A DNA stretch of 64,000 nt from AP-15 sp963774345 (GCA_963774345.1 CAVZFB010000062.1:62001-126000), one strand, 5' to 3'. Shown: positions 18,653-28,264, numbered from the stretch's first letter. Made by a program: numbers and translations. Notes: generated by a model from the sequence alone, not told the origin.

Positions 18653-19996
18653 ATGCCCGGTCAAACCTCCGAGGACCTGCTGGCGCTGTTCGACAGCGCG
18701 CCGCTCAATCGCCGCTATTGGGTAGCTTTCGCGATATTGTCGGCGATCACGGTTCTCGAATTCTTCGATTTCTCGATCGTTGCATTCCTGTTGGCGGTGG
18801 TCGGACCACAATGGCATCTGACCTATGGCCAATCGGCGCTGATCCTCTACAGCGGCGGTGTTGGTTCGATCGTCGGCGCACTGGTCTTCGGTGGTTTGGC
18901 CGACGCCTCGGGGCGCAAGGCGCAGATGATCATCGGCACTTTCATCTGTGGAATCGGCGCGGCGCTGATCGGCTTTGTGCCGGACGGCGCTTGGCAACTG
19001 TTTGCGCTGCTGCGCTTTGTCGTTGGTGTCGGTCTGACGGCGGCGGTGGTTCCGGCCTTGACCATCGTCGTCGAGCTGACGCCGACCCGTCACCGCACCA
19101 TGGTCACGAGCTTTTACGTGGTGTTCGCGACCGCCGGCGGGTTCCTTGCCTCGATCACCTCGGCGACGCTGCTGGCGGCGATCGGCTGGCGGGGCATGGC
19201 GATGCTCGGCATCTCGGTCGCGGTGGTCGGCGTGCTCGCCGTATTCTTCTGTTCCCGAATCGGTACGCTGGCTGACAGCCAAGGGCCGATTCGCCGAGGC
19301 GCGCGCCAAGGTCGCCGAACATCTCGGTCTGCCGCTCCACTCGGTGCCGTTACCGACGGTGATGCCCACCGCTGTACCGCGCGGCCGGCTGTCGGAGCTC
19401 CGTCCAGCAGCCGCGGCAGTTCTGGGAGACTTTGTTGATCTGGGGCGGCGCCGCGACGGCGGCCTATGGCGTCTATCTGTGGGGACCGACCGTCGTCTCT
19501 CTGCTATTCAAGGTTCCGGTGCCGCAAGCCGCCAAGTACTTCGTCTGTGTCACCGGCGCCGGGATCGTTGGCAAGATCATTGTCTCGATGCTTGCACCAT
19601 TGATCGGCCGCCGACTGCTAGGCGTAATGTGGGGCTTCGGCGGTGTTGTCGCTCTTTCCGCTGTCGGTTATTCCGGCAGCGCGTTCATCGGCAGCGTGCC
19701 ATTGATCGTTGTCTTTTTGGCGGCTGTCGGCGTTCTGCATCGACGGCAGCTTTTCGAACCTCGCGCCTTACACGGTCGAGAGCTATGGCGTGCGGCTCGG
19801 CGCCCGCGCCTCGGGGCTCGGACAGACGGCTAACGGCGTCGGCAAGATCCTCGGACCGTTGAGCTTGGCGCTGATCGCGGGAACCAGCAACGTCGTCTCG
19901 CCAAAAGCGACCGAGGGCGCGTTGTTCGGGTCGTTCTTGGTTCTGGCCTTCGGCATGGCGCTGGTCGGGCTGTCCTTCGCACATTCTCGGTCGTGA
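18653..19996 (+). CDS. MFS transporter, copy 1 (frameshifted)
   Basis: A twelve-helix major facilitator protein, best read as an organic- or aromatic-acid/sugar-type permease. A GAGGGAG site precedes the ATG. MPGQTSEDLLALFDSAPLN opens the protein; the inter-helix loop FGGLADASGRKAQMIIG is the MFS motif, and ELTPTRHRTMVTSFYVVF follows. Breaks near 19255, 19430 and 19720 each change frame; the pieces PESVRWLTAKGRFAEARAKV, WGPTVVSLLFKVPVPQAAKY and DGSFSNLAPYTVESYGVRLG rebuild one protein. Homologous sequence (ILGRETHGRAMSL) continues past 19996 in another frame to about 20040, so the real end is a little later. Confidence 0.75.
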
Positions 19997-20184
19997 AACT
20001 CACGGCCGGGCAATGTCGCTCGGCGAGGCCGAGCCGTCCGTGCGGCAGCGGGTCAGTGCTGCGGCGCCGAGACGCGCTGACGAGCGGACGGGGCCGCGGT
20101 TGACGCCGCGGAGGCAGAGCGTCCTAAATCTCCGATCGGAGACGACGGGCGGACGATCGGACTCGTCGCCGAAAGGAGGAGGAA

Positions 20185-21617
20185 ATGTCCGGTCAGACTT
20201 CGGACGACCTGCTGGCGCTGTTCGACACGCGCGCCGCTCAACCGCCGCTACTGGGTCAGCTTTGCGCTGCTGTCGGCGCTGTTCGTCCTCGAATTCTTCG
20301 ATTTCCTGGTCGTCGGCTATCTGCTCGCGGTGCTCGGCCCGCAATGGCACCTGACCTACGGCCAATCGGCGCTGATCCTCTACAGCGGCGGGCGTTGGCT
20401 CGATCCTCGGCGCGCTGGTCTTCGGCGGGCTCGCCGACGCGTGGGGCCGCAAGGCCCAGATGATCATCGGCACCTTTATCTGCGCCGTTGCGCCGGCCTG
20501 ATCGGCCTTGTGCCCGAGCGGATCATGGCAGATCTTCGCGATTCTGCGCTTTTTTGTCGGCGTTGGCCTGACGGCAGGGGTCACCCCGTCCCTGACGATC
20601 CTGGTCGAGCTGACCCCGACCCGGCACCGCACCCTGCTGACCAGCTTTTACATCGTCTTCGCCTCGGCCGGCGGCTTGCTCGCCTCGACCGACCTCGGCG
20701 GCGCTGCTGGCGGCGCTCGGTTGGCGCGGCGTCGCGATGCTCGGCATCGCCCCGGCCTTTGTCGGCATCCTGGTCTGGATCTTCGTGCCCGAATCGGTGC
20801 GCTGGCTCGCGGCCAAGGGCCGCTTTGCCGAGGCCCGCGACCGGAGTTGCGCAAGCAACTCGGCCTGCCGCTTCAGTCGGTTCCGCTGCCGACGGTGCGG
20901 CCCGCCGCCCCGCCGCGCGGGAAGCTCTCGGAACTCTATCACCAGCCGCGCATGTTCTGGGAAACCGTGCTCATCTGGGGCGGCTCGTCGACGGCGGGCT
21001 ACGGTGTCTATCTGTGGGGACCGACGATCGTCGCGATGGTGCTCGAAGGTCCCGGTTCCGCAGGCCGCCGCCTATTTCATTTTTGTCGCCCTCGGCGGGG
21101 TGGTCGGCAAGATCTTCGTCACCTTCCTGGCGCCGCTGATGGGGCGGCGCCCGCTCGGCGTGTTGTGGGGGTTTGGTGGGGTCGTCGCACTCGCTGCCGC
21201 CGGCTATTATCATGATGTCGTCGTTGCCGGCTTGCCGATGATGGTGATCCTGCTGTGCGCGTCGACCTTCTTTATCGAGGGCGGCTTCTCGAACCTCGCG
21301 CCCTATACGGTCGAGAGCTACGGCGTGAGCCTCGGCGCACGCGCCTCGGGTTTCGGCCAGGCGGCGAACGGCGTCGGCAAAATCCTCGGCCCGCTGAGCT
21401 TGGCGCTGATCGCCGGCACCAGCAACATCCTGTCGCCCAAGGCAACGGCGGATGCGGTGTTGCCGGCCTACCTGTTCCTCGCTTTCTGCATGGCGCTGGT
21501 CGGATTGTCGTTTCTGATCCTCGGGGTCGAGACCCACGGCAAGGCGATGGCGGTCGGCGCCGAGCGCAGATGTCGACCCGGCGGCGGCCATCGTTGCTCG
21601 GCACCGAGGCACGCTGA
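20185..21617 (+). CDS. MFS transporter, copy 2, tandem paralogue (heavily frameshifted)
   Basis: A close paralogue of the preceding transporter: MSGQTSDDLLALFDT, QWHLTYGQSALILYSGG, ELTPTRHRTLLTSFYIVF, PESVRWLAAKGRFAEARD, VPVPQAAAYFIFVALGG, NLAPYTVESYGVSLGARASG and LSFLILGVETHGKAM align block by block with copy 1. A strong AGGAGGAGGAA site precedes the ATG. At least six frame changes occur between about 20240 and 21580. Whether this is real decay of a redundant copy or poor sequence cannot be settled here; break density exceeds that of copy 1. The end at 21617 is one of two possible stops. Confidence 0.65.
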
Positions 21618-21625
21618 GGCGCCGG

Positions 21626-22349
21626 CTACCGGCGCGCGTACGGGCTTCGCGGCAGATGCCGATGCGGCGCGCGTTCTTGGCCCAATAGAAGAGCGGCGGC
21701 TCGCCGGCAGCGATGCCGCTGCGCAGCGCTACGGCGCGCGCCAGCATGAACCGGGTCACGTCGCGAAGCCCGTCCTGCGGATCGCCGGTGCCCGATCGGG
21801 TGCCAGCGCGACGTCTTCGAGCTCCGTGCTCGCCATCGGCTCGCCAAAGACGCTTTCGCCGTCAGCCAGAAAGAACCGAGTGTTGAAACGGCGGCTCGAA
21901 TGCGACGGGGTGATCGCTCGGCCGACATAGGTCAGCAGATCCATCGCCGCCGCGAGGCCGCGCTCGGCGGTAGGCCTGCTCGATCGCGCCCTCGGCTGGC
22001 GTGCTCAAATCCGACGACGTCGCCTCGGCCGGACGACCGACCAGCACGCCCACTTCCTCCCAGGTCTCCCGCAGCGCCGCCCGCGCCGCCCGCGCGAGCC
22101 TCGGAGCGAGCCGCTCGGTCGCCGGTTTCGACCATCCAGGGACGCCGATCCGGCGGGTCGATGGCGCCGCCGGGAAAGACATAGACGCCGGGCATGAACC
22201 GCGCGGCGAGCGGACGGCGGCCGACCAGGACTTCGAGCGTGGCGCCCGCGCCGCGCAGCAGGACCAGCGAGGCAGCGTCGCGCGGCCGCACCGCCGGTAT
22301 GCGTTCTGTCGTCGACGCTCGAAGTTCCTGGACCGGCGCATCGTTCATC
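21626..22349 (-). CDS. NUDIX hydrolase (frameshifted)
   Basis: About 240 residues after repair. It starts MNDAPVQELRASTTERIPAV and continues AASLVLLRGAGATLEVLVGR and FMPGVYVFPGGAID; the Nudix box core RETWEEVGVLVGRP lies near 22040-22080. Later blocks in other frames complete it: DLLTYVGRAITPSHSSRRFN, TRFFLADGESVFG, STELEDVAL and DVTRFMLARAVALRSG. At least four indels are needed to join them, the first near 22140. This long form, with VFPGG and THWVTP-like GRAITP segments, belongs to the CoA-pyrophosphatase/RNase-like NUDIX proteins of alphaproteobacteria; the substrate is unknown. It ends convergently with the MFS gene. Confidence 0.72.
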
Positions 22350-22394
22350 GCGGCACTATGCGCGAATTCGCGCAGGCGGCTCCAGCGATTGCCG

Positions 22395-22758
22395 TCACCC
22401 AGGGTTATGGCGGGCGCGCTCGATCGCAGCGATCCAGGTTTCGATCGCCCGGCGTAGTTCGTCAATGCCGTAATGCTCCGGGACGCGAATCCTCGATGAC
22501 GGCGTTGTGGATCGTAACTCGATCGGGGGAGATCGCGATCGAATAGGCATTGCCGACCGCCGCCGGCTGCGGCGCTTCGCCGCGCTCCACGGCGCTAATC
22601 TCGGCCATCAGTGCCCGGGCAGCGGCAAGATCGCCCTGCACATCGCTTTGCAGAAAGCTCGCCAGAATTTCGCCGCGCCGGCCGCTGCCCGGACGTGCGC
22701 GGCCTTCGAGGTGTCCCGCCCGGTGCCGCCGCACGGTGACCAAGCCTCTCGCTGTCAT
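22395..22758 (-). CDS. Small protein coupled to EndoU nuclease; candidate immunity protein (frameshifted)
   Basis: About 120 residues. It begins MTARGLVTVRRHR, has a helical stretch LASFLQSDVQGDLAAARALM, then a probable beta hairpin (NAYSIAISPDRVTIHNAVIE) and, after one indel near 22480, HYGIDELRRAIETWIAAIER with a stop at 22395. Its ATG overlaps the stop of the EndoU gene (TGATG), which means strict translational coupling. Small soluble proteins in this position after a toxin nuclease are usually immunity proteins, so I propose that role by context. I do not recognise the family with certainty. It lacks a signal peptide, as a cytoplasmic inhibitor should. Confidence 0.5.
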
Positions 22759-23255
22759 CAGGGACCGCGCAGCGGGTAGGCCGCGGCAATTCGCCCGCGC
22801 TGATACCAACCCTCGATCGCAAAGCCGTGCCCCGAAGCACCGACAAACTCGCCATCGCCACGCATTTGTCCGTGATGGAAGGCGGCAAGCACCGCCTCGA
22901 TGACGTCGTCCTCGGACATCGCGTCCGGGAAAAAGGTCGAGGAAGCCCGCTTGTCGATCCACTCACCGCTCGACGGATCGCGCAGAGCGACACGGGCGCG
23001 ATAGACGCCGTTCGCGTCCGCCGGCTGGACGATCCGCAGCACCCGCGCACCTGGAGGGTCGACCCCGTTCGGCCGATGGTGATAGCCGACCGCCTCACCC
23101 CGCCGGTTGATTGCGCCGGTCTGGATATGGGCAATATTGATCGGTGGATCGGTTGCCGTCCATTGGCCCGCGGGCGTCATTTCGCGGGCAGCAAGCCCCG
23201 CCGACAGCAGAACCAGCAGTGCTGACATGCCGATCGCGTGCGAGTAGCGCTTCAC
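22758..23255 (-). CDS. Secreted EndoU-like ribonuclease domain protein
   Basis: A 165-residue protein. Starting at the GTG at 23255 gives a good signal peptide, MKRYSHAIGMSALLVLLSAG then LAA; an internal ATG at 23228 would lose its positive end. The mature part resembles the bacterial EndoU toxin domain (PF14436): GAINRRGEAVGYHHRPNG with its paired histidines, ARVLRI, NGVYRARVAL, the segment KRASSTFFPDAMSEDDVIEA and the closing GFAIEGWYQ and IAAAYPL. In polymorphic toxins this domain is usually the C-terminal tip of a huge protein; here it stands alone behind its own signal peptide. It is stop-start coupled to the small gene downstream. The assignment is from motif memory and has not been searched. 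Confidence 0.68.
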   Translation of the reverse strand: MKRYSHAIGMSALLVLLSAGLAAREMTPAGQWTATDPPINIAHIQTGAINRRGEAVGYHHRPNGVDPPGARVLRIVQPADANGVYRARVALRDPSSGEWIDKRASSTFFPDAMSEDDVIEAVLAAFHHGQMRGDGEFVGASGHGFAIEGWYQRGRIAAAYPLRGP

Positions 23256-23287
23256 GACATCCGGTGTTGCGCGGCGAGAATGATGGG

Positions 23288-23611
23288 TTACCGCCCCGCG
23301 AACACGTCCTTTGCCACCAATGCCGCGGTCATCGCTGCCGGCCAACCGGCGTAGAAGGCGAGATGGGTGATCAGCTCACCCAACTCCTCTTTGCTGAGCC
23401 CGTTATCGAGCGCGCGGCCGAGATGGCCGATCAGTTGTCGCTCGCGTCCGAGCGCGACCAGGGTCGCTACCGTGATCAAGCTGCGGTCGCGTTTCGACAG
23501 GCCCGGGCGCTCCCAGACATCGCCATAGACAACCTTGTCAGCAAGATCGATCAGTTTCGGCACGATCGGCCGAACCTGTTCGCGCGCTGGTGAGGGCGGA
23601 GTTACCGGCAT
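23288..23611 (-). CDS. Carboxymuconolactone decarboxylase family protein
   Basis: A 107-residue all-helical protein of the CMD/AhpD-like family: LADKVVYGDVWERPGLSKRD, then RSLITVATLVALGRERQLIG, then GLSKEELGELITHLAFYAGW. The usual CxxC redox pair is absent, so an AhpD-type peroxidase role is unlikely; the gamma-carboxymuconolactone-decarboxylase-like members without cysteines fit better. It sits between the M81 peptidase and the EndoU gene on the same strand. Its role is unknown. Confidence 0.85.
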   Translation of the reverse strand: MPVTPPSPAREQVRPIVPKLIDLADKVVYGDVWERPGLSKRDRSLITVATLVALGRERQLIGHLGRALDNGLSKEELGELITHLAFYAGWPAAMTAALVAKDVFAGR

Positions 23612-23638
23612 GCGACTGTCTCCTTTGTCGGATGTGAC

Positions 23639-25216
23639 TTAAAGGGCGTGCCACTCGACGTTGTCGTCGAGCGGAATGACCGGGCGTGGCAGCCGCTTCC
23701 AGTCGAAGCGGCTCAGAACAGGCGAGGTTAGGCCGGGCAGGTCGACCTCGACGATCTGGTCCGGGCCGAAAAACTCGTCGAAGCCGCCGCGGAAATGACC
23801 GCGTGACTTGACCACGACCGAACGCGCCCGGCCGATGTCGAGCCCCATCATTTCGAAAAAAATCGGGTCGGCGCACTGCACCCGATGTGAGATGACGACG
23901 ACCGTGACGCCGCCGACTTGCAACGCCGCGCACGGCCCGAGCTCAAGCCGCATGCCGCCGTAGATGCCGCGGCGGCCGACGCAATTGCCATCGGTCAGCG
24001 ACATGACCCGAGCGCGAGCTGACCAGGGCTCGGAGAATTTGGTGGATTCCTCTCGATTGAAACGCGCGTCGAACTGGTAATGCCGCCCATAGCGGTGCGC
24101 TTCGGCAGCAAGCGGCGGATCATAGAAGACCCCGAGCAGTGCGCCCCTGACCTCGGCCTCATGAAAGGCGCGCAGCAGAAATACCGTGTTGCCGCGCCCG
24201 CCGCCGCCCGGGTTATCGGCGACATCGGCAAAGGCCAGCGCCGGTAATGACCGGTCGCGCCCGACTGCGAGGGCCTTTGCTACCGCGTCGTCGAGCGAGG
24301 TGAGATGTGGATAAAAGCGAGTCCGGTTGGCCCAGCCGAGTGCGGCGATTTCGCGGGCGACTGTCTCGGCGGCGCGCTTGTCGTGACGTGCGGTCACGAC
24401 CACGCTCAGCCCACAGGTGGCGGCATCGGCAAACGCAAAGCCGCCCATAGCCGAGACGTTCAGGATCTCCGGGTTCATGCGCCGCTGGCCGAGATCGATC
24501 ATCTCGGCATAAGGGCCGGCTGATGTCAGCAACGTTACAGTCGGCGGCACAATCGGCAAGCGGATGAAGGCCGCTTGCGGGCGGAGCCCGGCCAGCATTT
24601 CGCGGATCGCCGCGGCCGCCTCGGCGCCGCGCTCGCGCATGTCGAGATGGGGGTTAGTGCGATAGCCGATAAAGGCGTCGATCGATCCCACCATGCGCTC
24701 GGAAACATTGGCGTGCAGGTCCAACGTCGCCGCGATCGGCACATCGGGTCCGACGATCTCGCGCACCTTCTCGAACAGCTCCCCGTCGGGATCGTCCTTC
24801 TCCGTCGTCAGCGCCGCGCCGTGCGAACAAATATAGACGGCGTCGACCGGCAACGCCGCTTTCAGGCGGCGATCGATCGTGTCGAGCAGTTCGACAAAGA
24901 AACCATGCTCGACCGGCCCGTTGGGCTCGGTCATCGCCAGGGCGATTCCGACCGGCGTCCACGGGCCCGAGGCATCCATCGCCGCGACGAACCCCGGTGT
25001 TTCGGGGAGCATGACCGGCGCTGGCGCGCGCGCCTCGGCGACGATCGCATCGCCTTCGAGATAGGTGCGCGCGGTGAAGTGTGCCTTGGTCGCGACCGGC
25101 GCGAATTTGTTGCACTCGATCGAAAAGCCGAGCAGCGCTACGCGGGGGCCCCCACCATCCCCCACTCGCGGGTTAGGGTGGGGCGGGGGTGAAGCGGGTG
25201 AAGGAGGATCAGGCAT
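23639..25216 (-). CDS. M81 family (MlrC-like) metallopeptidase
   Basis: About 525 residues, related to microcystinase C, a zinc peptidase that opens or trims small cyclic or modified peptides. Motifs: GFSIECNKFAPVATK, ICSHGAALTTEKDDPDGELF, LDLHANVSERMV (His ligands), GYRTNPHLDMRERG, and the MlrC C-terminal domain FADVADNPGGGGRGNTVFLL. The start is uncertain: the ATG at 25216 places a proline/glycine-rich segment at the N-terminus that comes from a GC-rich palindrome, and a GTG at 25165 would avoid most of it. It faces away from a carbamoylase gene starting 80 bases upstream, and together they suggest uptake and breakdown of amide or peptide nitrogen. Confidence 0.85.
   Translation of the reverse strand: MPDPPSPASPPPHPNPRVGDGGGPRVALLGFSIECNKFAPVATKAHFTARTYLEGDAIVAEARAPAPVMLPETPGFVAAMDASGPWTPVGIALAMTEPNGPVEHGFFVELLDTIDRRLKAALPVDAVYICSHGAALTTEKDDPDGELFEKVREIVGPDVPIAATLDLHANVSERMVGSIDAFIGYRTNPHLDMRERGAEAAAAIREMLAGLRPQAAFIRLPIVPPTVTLLTSAGPYAEMIDLGQRRMNPEILNVSAMGGFAFADAATCGLSVVVTARHDKRAAETVAREIAALGWANRTRFYPHLTSLDDAVAKALAVGRDRSLPALAFADVADNPGGGGRGNTVFLLRAFHEAEVRGALLGVFYDPPLAAEAHRYGRHYQFDARFNREESTKFSEPWSARARVMSLTDGNCVGRRGIYGGMRLELGPCAALQVGGVTVVVISHRVQCADPIFFEMMGLDIGRARSVVVKSRGHFRGGFDEFFGPDQIVEVDLPGLTSPVLSRFDWKRLPRPVIPLDDNVEWHAL
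25147..25187. repeat. GC-rich imperfect palindrome (REP-like) at M81 start
   Basis: A C-rich arm (cccaccatcccccac) and a G-rich arm (ggttagggtgggg) flank a tcgcg centre and form an imperfect hairpin. The look is that of dispersed intergenic palindromes common in alphaproteobacteria. It overlaps the putative N-terminus of the M81 gene and makes its annotated first residues (PPSPASPPPHPNP) suspicious. No second copy of this one was noticed in the window. Confidence 0.4.
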
Positions 25217-25295
25217 GCCGGGGCCGGGAGCGGTTTCCGTCTGTCGCGATCCTAGGCTAGTCTTCGGCCGATCGCCACGGTTGAAGGCAAACAAT

Positions 25296-26525
25296 ATGCC
25301 GGCCATCGACGGACAGCGCGTCGTCTCCGACCTCCATCGGCTTGCTGAATTCGGGCGCTATAAAACTGGGGTCCATCGCCCGACTTATTCGCCGGTCGAT
25401 GTCGAGTCGCGGCATTGGCTCGCCGGGAAGCTGCGCGAGGCCGGGCTCGAGCCGGTGATCGACGGCATCGGCAATGTGATCGGCCGCAATCCCCGGGCGC
25501 GGCGGTTGCTGCTTGTCGGCTCGCACAGCGAGACCCAGCCCTATGGCGGCTGGCTCGATGGCGCCTTGGGGGTGATTTACGGGCTGGAACTGGCCCGAGC
25601 CGTCGCCGCCGACCCGGATTGCGCCGAGCTCGGTATCGAGGTCGCAGCCTGGGCCGACGAGGAAGGCCATTACGGCGGCTATCTCGGCAGCCGCTCGTTC
25701 ATCGGCGCGCTCGACGAGGACGAGATCGACCAAGCGCGAGGCCGCGACGACGGGACCCCGCTGCGCGAGGCGCTGGCGCGGGCCGAGTTCGCCGGCTGGC
25801 CGCGCGAACATTTCGAACCCGGCCGCCATATCGGCTACCTCGAAGCCCACATCGAGCAAGGCGACACGCTCGACACGAGCGGGCTGCGCATCGGTGTCGT
25901 CGAGGCGATCGTGGGCATCCGTAATTTTCGGCTCTCCTTGATCGGTGAGCAGAACCATGCCGGCACGACGCGCATGATTCGACGCAAGGATGCCGGGGTG
26001 GCGATGGTGCGGCTGGCGACGCGCATCCACGACCGTTTCCCCGAGATCGCCGGCCCGCGTACGGTGTGGACAATCGGCCGCATGCTGCTGGAGCCGAATG
26101 CGCCCTCGGTCGTCCCTGGCCATGCCGAAATGCAGGTTCAGTTCCGCGATACCGACCCCGAGCGCCTCGACTTGTTCGAGAAGAAATTGCGCGAGCTCGT
26201 GGACGAAGCCGCCCGCGCCGGGCCCTGCCAGTGCGCGATCGAGCCGATCGGGCGAACCGAGCCGCGGCAGATGGATAAGGGCTTTCAGGCGCTGATCGAG
26301 GCGGCGGCCGATGACCATGCGCCGGGCATGCACATGCGCATGCCGAGTGCGGCCGGCCATGATGCTGCGATCCTGTCGGAACGCATGCCCGCGGGGATGA
26401 TGTTCATCCCCAGTCTCGGCGGCATCAGCCATCACTGGTCCGAAGACACCAAGGAAGAGGACATCGTCCTCGGCGCCCAAATCTTCGCCGACGCCGCAGC
26501 GCGCATCCTGCGCGCCGCGAGGTGA
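25296..26525 (+). CDS. N-carbamoyl-amino-acid hydrolase / allantoate amidohydrolase family (M20)
   Basis: A 409-residue M20-family enzyme that removes the carbamoyl group from N-carbamoyl-amino acids or allantoate-type ureides. The binuclear metal site shows in VGSHSETQPYGGWLDGALGV and WADEEGHYGGYLGSRSF; EAHIEQGDTLDTSG, NHAGTTRMIRRKDAG and SLGGISHHWSEDT are also family signatures. The first metal His motif reads GSHSET rather than GSHxDT, so the usual Asp is Glu. The ATG at 25296 has a GAAGG site; longer upstream frames run into the divergent M81 gene. Substrate class is inferred from family only. Confidence 0.85.
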   Translation: MPAIDGQRVVSDLHRLAEFGRYKTGVHRPTYSPVDVESRHWLAGKLREAGLEPVIDGIGNVIGRNPRARRLLLVGSHSETQPYGGWLDGALGVIYGLELARAVAADPDCAELGIEVAAWADEEGHYGGYLGSRSFIGALDEDEIDQARGRDDGTPLREALARAEFAGWPREHFEPGRHIGYLEAHIEQGDTLDTSGLRIGVVEAIVGIRNFRLSLIGEQNHAGTTRMIRRKDAGVAMVRLATRIHDRFPEIAGPRTVWTIGRMLLEPNAPSVVPGHAEMQVQFRDTDPERLDLFEKKLRELVDEAARAGPCQCAIEPIGRTEPRQMDKGFQALIEAAADDHAPGMHMRMPSAAGHDAAILSERMPAGMMFIPSLGGISHHWSEDTKEEDIVLGAQIFADAAARILRAAR

Positions 26526-26595
26526 TGCAATTGGACCTTCCTCGTCCCGCGCCTTCCCTCGCCGCTGCGCGGGGCAGCAATCCGTTGGCCTACGA

Positions 26596-27957
26596 TCAGC
26601 CGGGGTGGGCGCCGGCGTCGCGGCGCACAGCCCGCTGCAGATAGTCCACCGCCGCTTCGAGCTGGGCGTCCTTGGCGGTGCCGATGATCAGCGGCTTGAT
26701 CGGATGCTCGGCCGTCTCAGGACTGCCCTGCAAAGTGGCGGCCGGTTCCCCGGCAGCGGCGGGGTTGAGCGAGCCGCCATTCTTCAGCGCCCGGTAGAGG
26801 TCGCTTTCGTGGCTGAGGACGGCGTTGGCCACCTGCTCGCTTTTTGGCAGGCTGACGACGACATCTGGGTTAATCCCCTGACCCTGGATCGAGCGGCCGG
26901 ATGGCGTGTAGTAAAGCGCCGTCGTCAAGCGCAGGGCGCCGTGTCCGCCGTCGAGCGGGATGATCGTCTGCACTGAGCCCTTGCCGAAACTGCGGGTGCC
27001 CATGATCGTCGCGCGGTGATCGTCCTGCAGCGCTCCGGCGACGATTTCCGCGGCGGAAGCCGTCGCGCTGTTGATCAGCACGACGATCGGAACTCCCTGG
27101 ATCAGGTCGCCGGCGACCGGCGCGCGGTAAACGCGATCGTCATCGCTGTTGCGACCCTTGGTCGTGACCACGACGCCGCCGTCGATAAACTCGCCGGTCA
27201 CATCGACCGAGGCGTCGAGCAGGCCGCCCGGATCGTTACGCAAATCAACGACCAGGCCATTCAGCCGGCCCTGCGCCTGCTGCTTGAGCCGAGCGATGGC
27301 ATTGGCGAGTTCGGCTGCTGTGTTCTCGGAGAAGGTGGTGATGCGGACATAGCCGATCCTGTCCGACTTGAGCGCCGACTTGACCGAGACGACGTGGATG
27401 ATGTTCCGGGTCAAAGTCAGATCGAAGGGCGGCCGGTCGCTGCGCGCGATCTGAAGCGTCACCTTGGAGCCTGCAGAGCCGCGTAGCCGCTTGACGATCG
27501 CCTCGACATCCATGCCGGTCGTCGGCTGCCCGTCGATCTTGACGATGCGGTCACCGGGTTCGATCCCGGCATTGGCGGCCGGGGTGCCGTCGATCGGCGC
27601 GATGACTTCGGGCACCTTTCCTTCCAATGTCAGCTCGATGCCAATGCCGCCGAACTCGCCGCGCGTCACCGCGGACATCTGCTGGTATTGGTCCTGGTCC
27701 ATATAATCGGAATGCGGGTCGAGCCGGGTCAGCATGCCTTTTAGGGCATCTCCGGTCAGCTCGTCGCTGGTCACCGGCTCGACATAGCTTTTCTGGACTT
27801 GTCGAGCGACTTGTTGCAGCAGGCTGAAATCGGCGGGATCGCGGGATGCGGCGGAGGTGCCGGCTCCGGCGCTGTCGCAGCCGTAAAGGGTGAGCGCAAT
27901 CAGGGCGGCGGCAGTGGCCCTGACGGCCGAACGGTGCAGGCGTGAGGTCGCAATCAT
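26596..27957 (-). CDS. ctpA: S41 carboxy-terminal processing protease CtpA, lipoprotein
   Basis: A 453-residue periplasmic protease. The ATG at 27957 gives a lipoprotein signal with lipobox LTLYGC. The order is typical: an N-terminal helical region (VARQVQKSYVEPVTSDELTG), a PDZ domain (GIGIELTLEGKVPEVIAPID to RLRGSAGSKVTLQI), and a peptidase core with the catalytic Ser in SATASAAEIVAGALQ and Lys in SFGKGSVQ, 25 residues apart. It differs from the first S41 enzyme (0.5-2.2 kb) in its canonical CtpA layout. It converges with the carbamoylase gene. Confidence 0.92.
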   Translation of the reverse strand: MIATSRLHRSAVRATAAALIALTLYGCDSAGAGTSAASRDPADFSLLQQVARQVQKSYVEPVTSDELTGDALKGMLTRLDPHSDYMDQDQYQQMSAVTRGEFGGIGIELTLEGKVPEVIAPIDGTPAANAGIEPGDRIVKIDGQPTTGMDVEAIVKRLRGSAGSKVTLQIARSDRPPFDLTLTRNIIHVVSVKSALKSDRIGYVRITTFSENTAAELANAIARLKQQAQGRLNGLVVDLRNDPGGLLDASVDVTGEFIDGGVVVTTKGRNSDDDRVYRAPVAGDLIQGVPIVVLINSATASAAEIVAGALQDDHRATIMGTRSFGKGSVQTIIPLDGGHGALRLTTALYYTPSGRSIQGQGINPDVVVSLPKSEQVANAVLSHESDLYRALKNGGSLNPAAAGEPAATLQGSPETAEHPIKPLIIGTAKDAQLEAAVDYLQRAVRRDAGAHPG

Positions 27958-28264
27958 CGGGGCCTTCGCGGCAAACGACCCGTCATCGACGGGTCGGGAA
28001 ATCGGTTCCGGATGATCCTGCGCCGCTGCCGCCGTAGCGCGTGGCAGAGCCGCTATCCGGTCGCCGCAAATGTAGTCTTCCGCAGGCAGCGTTCCAGGGG
28101 CGCTCCTCAACGATGATGCTGGGCGCGACGGTAAGCCGCCTTGCAGTAATCGCGGCCGCCACGGAAATGTACGGGTTTGCCGCACCCAACACTGGTTCCC
28201 ACTTGGGCGCGATCGAGGCTATAAACCCGCGCGCCAAAGGGCTCGGGCGCAAGGAAGGGATGCG
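27958..28264. other. Divergent intergenic region between ctpA and the hydrolase
   Basis: About 307 bases with no credible gene on either strand. It separates divergent genes and so should carry two promoters. I see the AAGGAAGGG ribosome-binding site of the hydrolase at its right end, but no clear -35/-10 pair, operator or hairpin. Confidence 0.5.

Noticed and set aside
25147..25187. CRISPR-like or riboswitch element at the M81 start
   Set aside because: Only one imperfect palindrome is present, with no repeated units or conserved aptamer sequence.
25257..26480. Long minus-strand open frame opposite the carbamoylase
   Set aside because: It mirrors a clear M20-family gene and shows no domain of its own.
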